From: Betaproteobacteria bacterium
Lineage (GTDB): Bacteria; Acidobacteriota; Terriglobia; Acidiferrales; UBA7541
Reading direction: 5' to 3'
NCBI GenBank assembly: GCA_903970165.1
Contig: CAJCHZ010000047.1
Span: 124,001-188,000 of the forward strand
Length of the DNA stretch: 64,000 nucleotides
Shown here piece after piece: positions 62,466 through 64,000 of this stretch (positions within the stretch are counted from its first letter, which is position 1; every line of letters begins with the position of its first letter). The translations under genes and the position numbers were made by a program. The notes beneath the pieces are model-generated. The model searched no databases and was not told the origin of the DNA. It worked only from the letters and a program-made list of their open reading frames with translations.

Positions 62466-64000
62466 TTATTGCTTGAGTTCCACGCCGGGCATGACGTTTT
62501 TCAACGGCTCACTCCGCTTTTGTTCGAGTTCGGGATGAGGAAGCGGCTTGCGTGGCAGCATTTGATCGCGCATCGCCGCGTTGTAGACAAAAGTGGCCTC
62601 CACCAGCGCGGCTTGTGCCAGGTCGTCGGGTTGCAGTCGCTCGTAGGTGTCCATATTCGTATGGTGCGTGCGCGAACTGTAGTCGAGTGGATCCTGAATG
62701 AACTGAAACCCGGGAAGGCCGACGGCGTCGAACGCTTCGTGGTCGGTGCCGCCGGTATCGCGCAGCGTCAGCGTGGTGACACCGAGATCCTTCAGCGGTT
62801 CGATCCACTGCGCGAAAATCGGCGCGATGGCGGAGTTTCCCTGCAGGTAAACTCCGCGAATTTTGCCGCCTCCGTTGTCCACGTTGAAGTAGGCGGAGAG
62901 TTTCTGATGGTCTGGTTTCAGCTGAATGGGGCCCGAGGGATCGCGATCGTATTCCGTGATGATGGACTGGTCGGGTTCCGTTGAGCGCGGTATGAAGCCG
63001 AAGTGCTGCTTGACGTAGCCGTAGGAACCGAACTCGCCCTCTTCTTCGCCCGTCCAGAGGCCGACTCGAATCGTGCGTCGCGGCTTGATTTGAAGCGCGT
63101 TGAGAATCCGCATGGCCTCCATGGCCACGAGTGTCCCTGCGCCATTGTCCGTTGCACCGGTGCCGGAAGCCCAGGAGTCGAGATGGCCGCCAAGCATAAC
63201 GATTTCGTCTTTTACTTTTGGATCGGTGCCGGGAATTTCGCCGATCGTGTCGAAGCCGTGTTCGTGGTCGCCTGTGAATTTGGTGTCGATGTTGAGTTCG
63301 ATGCTGACGGGAACTCCGGCTTTGAGCAAGCGATACACGCGGCCATAATTTTCGATCGCGGTCACCGCGACGGGAATGGCGTCGGCATGTTCACGCTGAA
63401 AAATCAGAAAGCCAAAGCCGGCATCGGTGTCGTCGAAGATGGTGCCACCTGAGCCGCCGCCGTTACGCCCGTCGCGGCTGGGCGTGATGGCGGCAATAGC
63501 ATTTTCTGCGGCCAGGAACTTTCCGATTTTTTCACGGAAGGCCTGGCCCTTAAGGAAATCGCCGAAAGAGAAGCCGCCGCCGAAGCGCGTGGGATACGTT
63601 TCGATGCGCAGCAGGTCGGCGTCTTCGTCGCGAACAAAGAACGGTTTATCAACGGGCCTTACCTCGCGCATTTCGCCGAGGAAAACGATTTTGCCCGCGA
63701 GCTTGCCCCTGTATCTGTCGAAGTCGGCTTCCGTTTTGATGTTCACCCAAACGGCGGGAGCGGTCACCGGGCCCTTCGTAGCGGGTGACCAGGGCGCGGC
63801 CTGCGCGATGAACACCGCCGTGTCCGGAGAAGTCATGCGCACCCAGGTGTTGAGCTGTTGCCAGCCCATACCGAACTCTCCCCAGTCCTCGAGATGCGCG
63901 TTCGCACAGCCCATAGCGGTGAACTGGTCGCGCGTCCATTCGTTGGCACGTTTCAGATTTGGCGAGCCAGTCAGGCGCGGGCCAATGCCGTCCGCCAAGC
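62466..64000 (-). CDS. M28-family zinc aminopeptidase, cut by window edge
   Basis: At least 510 residues; the start lies beyond the window. Carries a PA-like insert followed by the M28 catalytic domain with zinc ligands in 'IVMLGGHLDSWASGTGATDNGAGTLVAMEAMRIL' (His, Asp), 'GLWTGEEEGEFGSYGYV' (general-base Glu and Glu ligand), 'YFNVDNGGG' (Asp) and 'RTHHTNMDTYERL' (His). Probably an exported peptidase with aminopeptidase or glutamate-carboxypeptidase-like activity. It is followed by the DltA-like gene 140 bp downstream, with no sign of a shared transcript. Confidence 0.9.
   Translation of the reverse strand, partial: LADGIGPRLTGSPNLKRANEWTRDQFTAMGCANAHLEDWGEFGMGWQQLNTWVRMTSPDTAVFIAQAAPWSPATKGPVTAPAVWVNIKTEADFDRYRGKLAGKIVFLGEMREVRPVDKPFFVRDEDADLLRIETYPTRFGGGFSFGDFLKGQAFREKIGKFLAAENAIAAITPSRDGRNGGGSGGTIFDDTDAGFGFLIFQREHADAIPVAVTAIENYGRVYRLLKAGVPVSIELNIDTKFTGDHEHGFDTIGEIPGTDPKVKDEIVMLGGHLDSWASGTGATDNGAGTLVAMEAMRILNALQIKPRRTIRVGLWTGEEEGEFGSYGYVKQHFGFIPRSTEPDQSIITEYDRDPSGPIQLKPDHQKLSAYFNVDNGGGKIRGVYLQGNSAIAPIFAQWIEPLKDLGVTTLTLRDTGGTDHEAFDAVGLPGFQFIQDPLDYSSRTHHTNMDTYERLQPDDLAQAALVEATFVYNAAMRDQMLPRKPLPHPELEQKRSEPLKNVMPGVELKQ

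Noticed and set aside
1..64000. tRNA, rRNA and CRISPR arrays
   Set aside because: No cloverleaf-like segments, conserved rRNA stretches or regularly spaced direct repeats were recognised by eye; a covariance search would be needed to exclude small RNAs.

Overview
The window looks like chromosomal DNA of a soil or subsurface member of the Acidobacteriota. The main evidence is the family content: five acidobacterial duplicated orphan permeases (ADOP) plus one wreck of a sixth, three of them paired with a PadR-type repressor, and an Oar-like TonB-dependent receptor with an N-terminal carboxypeptidase-regulatory domain. GTG/TTG starts and GTGA/ATGA stop-start overlaps occur in the tightly packed operons. 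No rRNA, tRNA or CRISPR was seen. Both ends of the window cut through genes.

Layout. 1-2.1 kb: PadR + ADOP (cut by the left edge). 2.35-6.9 kb: three coupled secreted amidohydrolase-family genes, only one with the metal ligands. 7.2-9.6 kb: orphan ADOP without PadR. 9.9-11 kb: AT-richer patch with half an IS630-type transposase and a dihydrofolate-reductase-like gene. 11.3-18.8 kb: TonB-dependent receptor, DUF1223 protein, MocR regulator and a DoxX-like membrane protein; an identical bipartite motif lies before the receptor and before the MocR gene. 18.9-22.4 kb: DUF1905/YdeI protein, a gene-poor 1.4 kb with repeats, and a secreted LolA-like protein. 22.6-33.9 kb: Gfo/Idh/MocA oxidoreductase, hybrid histidine kinase, radical SAM enzyme, acyl-CoA dehydrogenase, ArsR + DUF1579 pair, secreted cupin-like protein, thiolase. 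34-41.7 kb: two further PadR-ADOP modules flanking an exported arginine/agmatine-deiminase-like protein.

41.8-44.4 kb is an arsenic operon (arsR-arsM-arsC-aquaporin) with an inverted-repeat operator over the arsR start and a duplicated arsC tail beyond the aquaporin. 44.6-50.4 kb holds an exported SAM-hydrolase-family protein, DUF481 outer-membrane protein, GlsB-type and other small membrane proteins, an ArsR/SRPBCC pair, an HxlR regulator and a PhnB-like protein. 50.5-53 kb is another orphan ADOP. 53-57.7 kb contains a frameshifted HXXEE gene, a PilZ protein, an SMP-30-like protein, an ADOP pseudogene and an MFS carrier. 57.7-59 kb is a decayed insertion sequence with repeated end motifs. 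59-62.3 kb is a three-gene cluster (amino-acid adenylation enzyme, MBOAT-like membrane protein, carrier protein) in the order of dltA-dltB-dltC. The window ends in an M28 peptidase.

The observations I think most deserve follow-up are: the dltABC-like cluster in a Gram-negative setting; the equally spaced motif shared by the TonB receptor and MocR promoters; a 76-bp element in the 5' leaders of two unrelated genes; the correlation between PadR partnership and an N-terminal extension on ADOPs; and the exported SAM-hydrolase-family protein. All family assignments come from reading motifs by eye; no database search was run.
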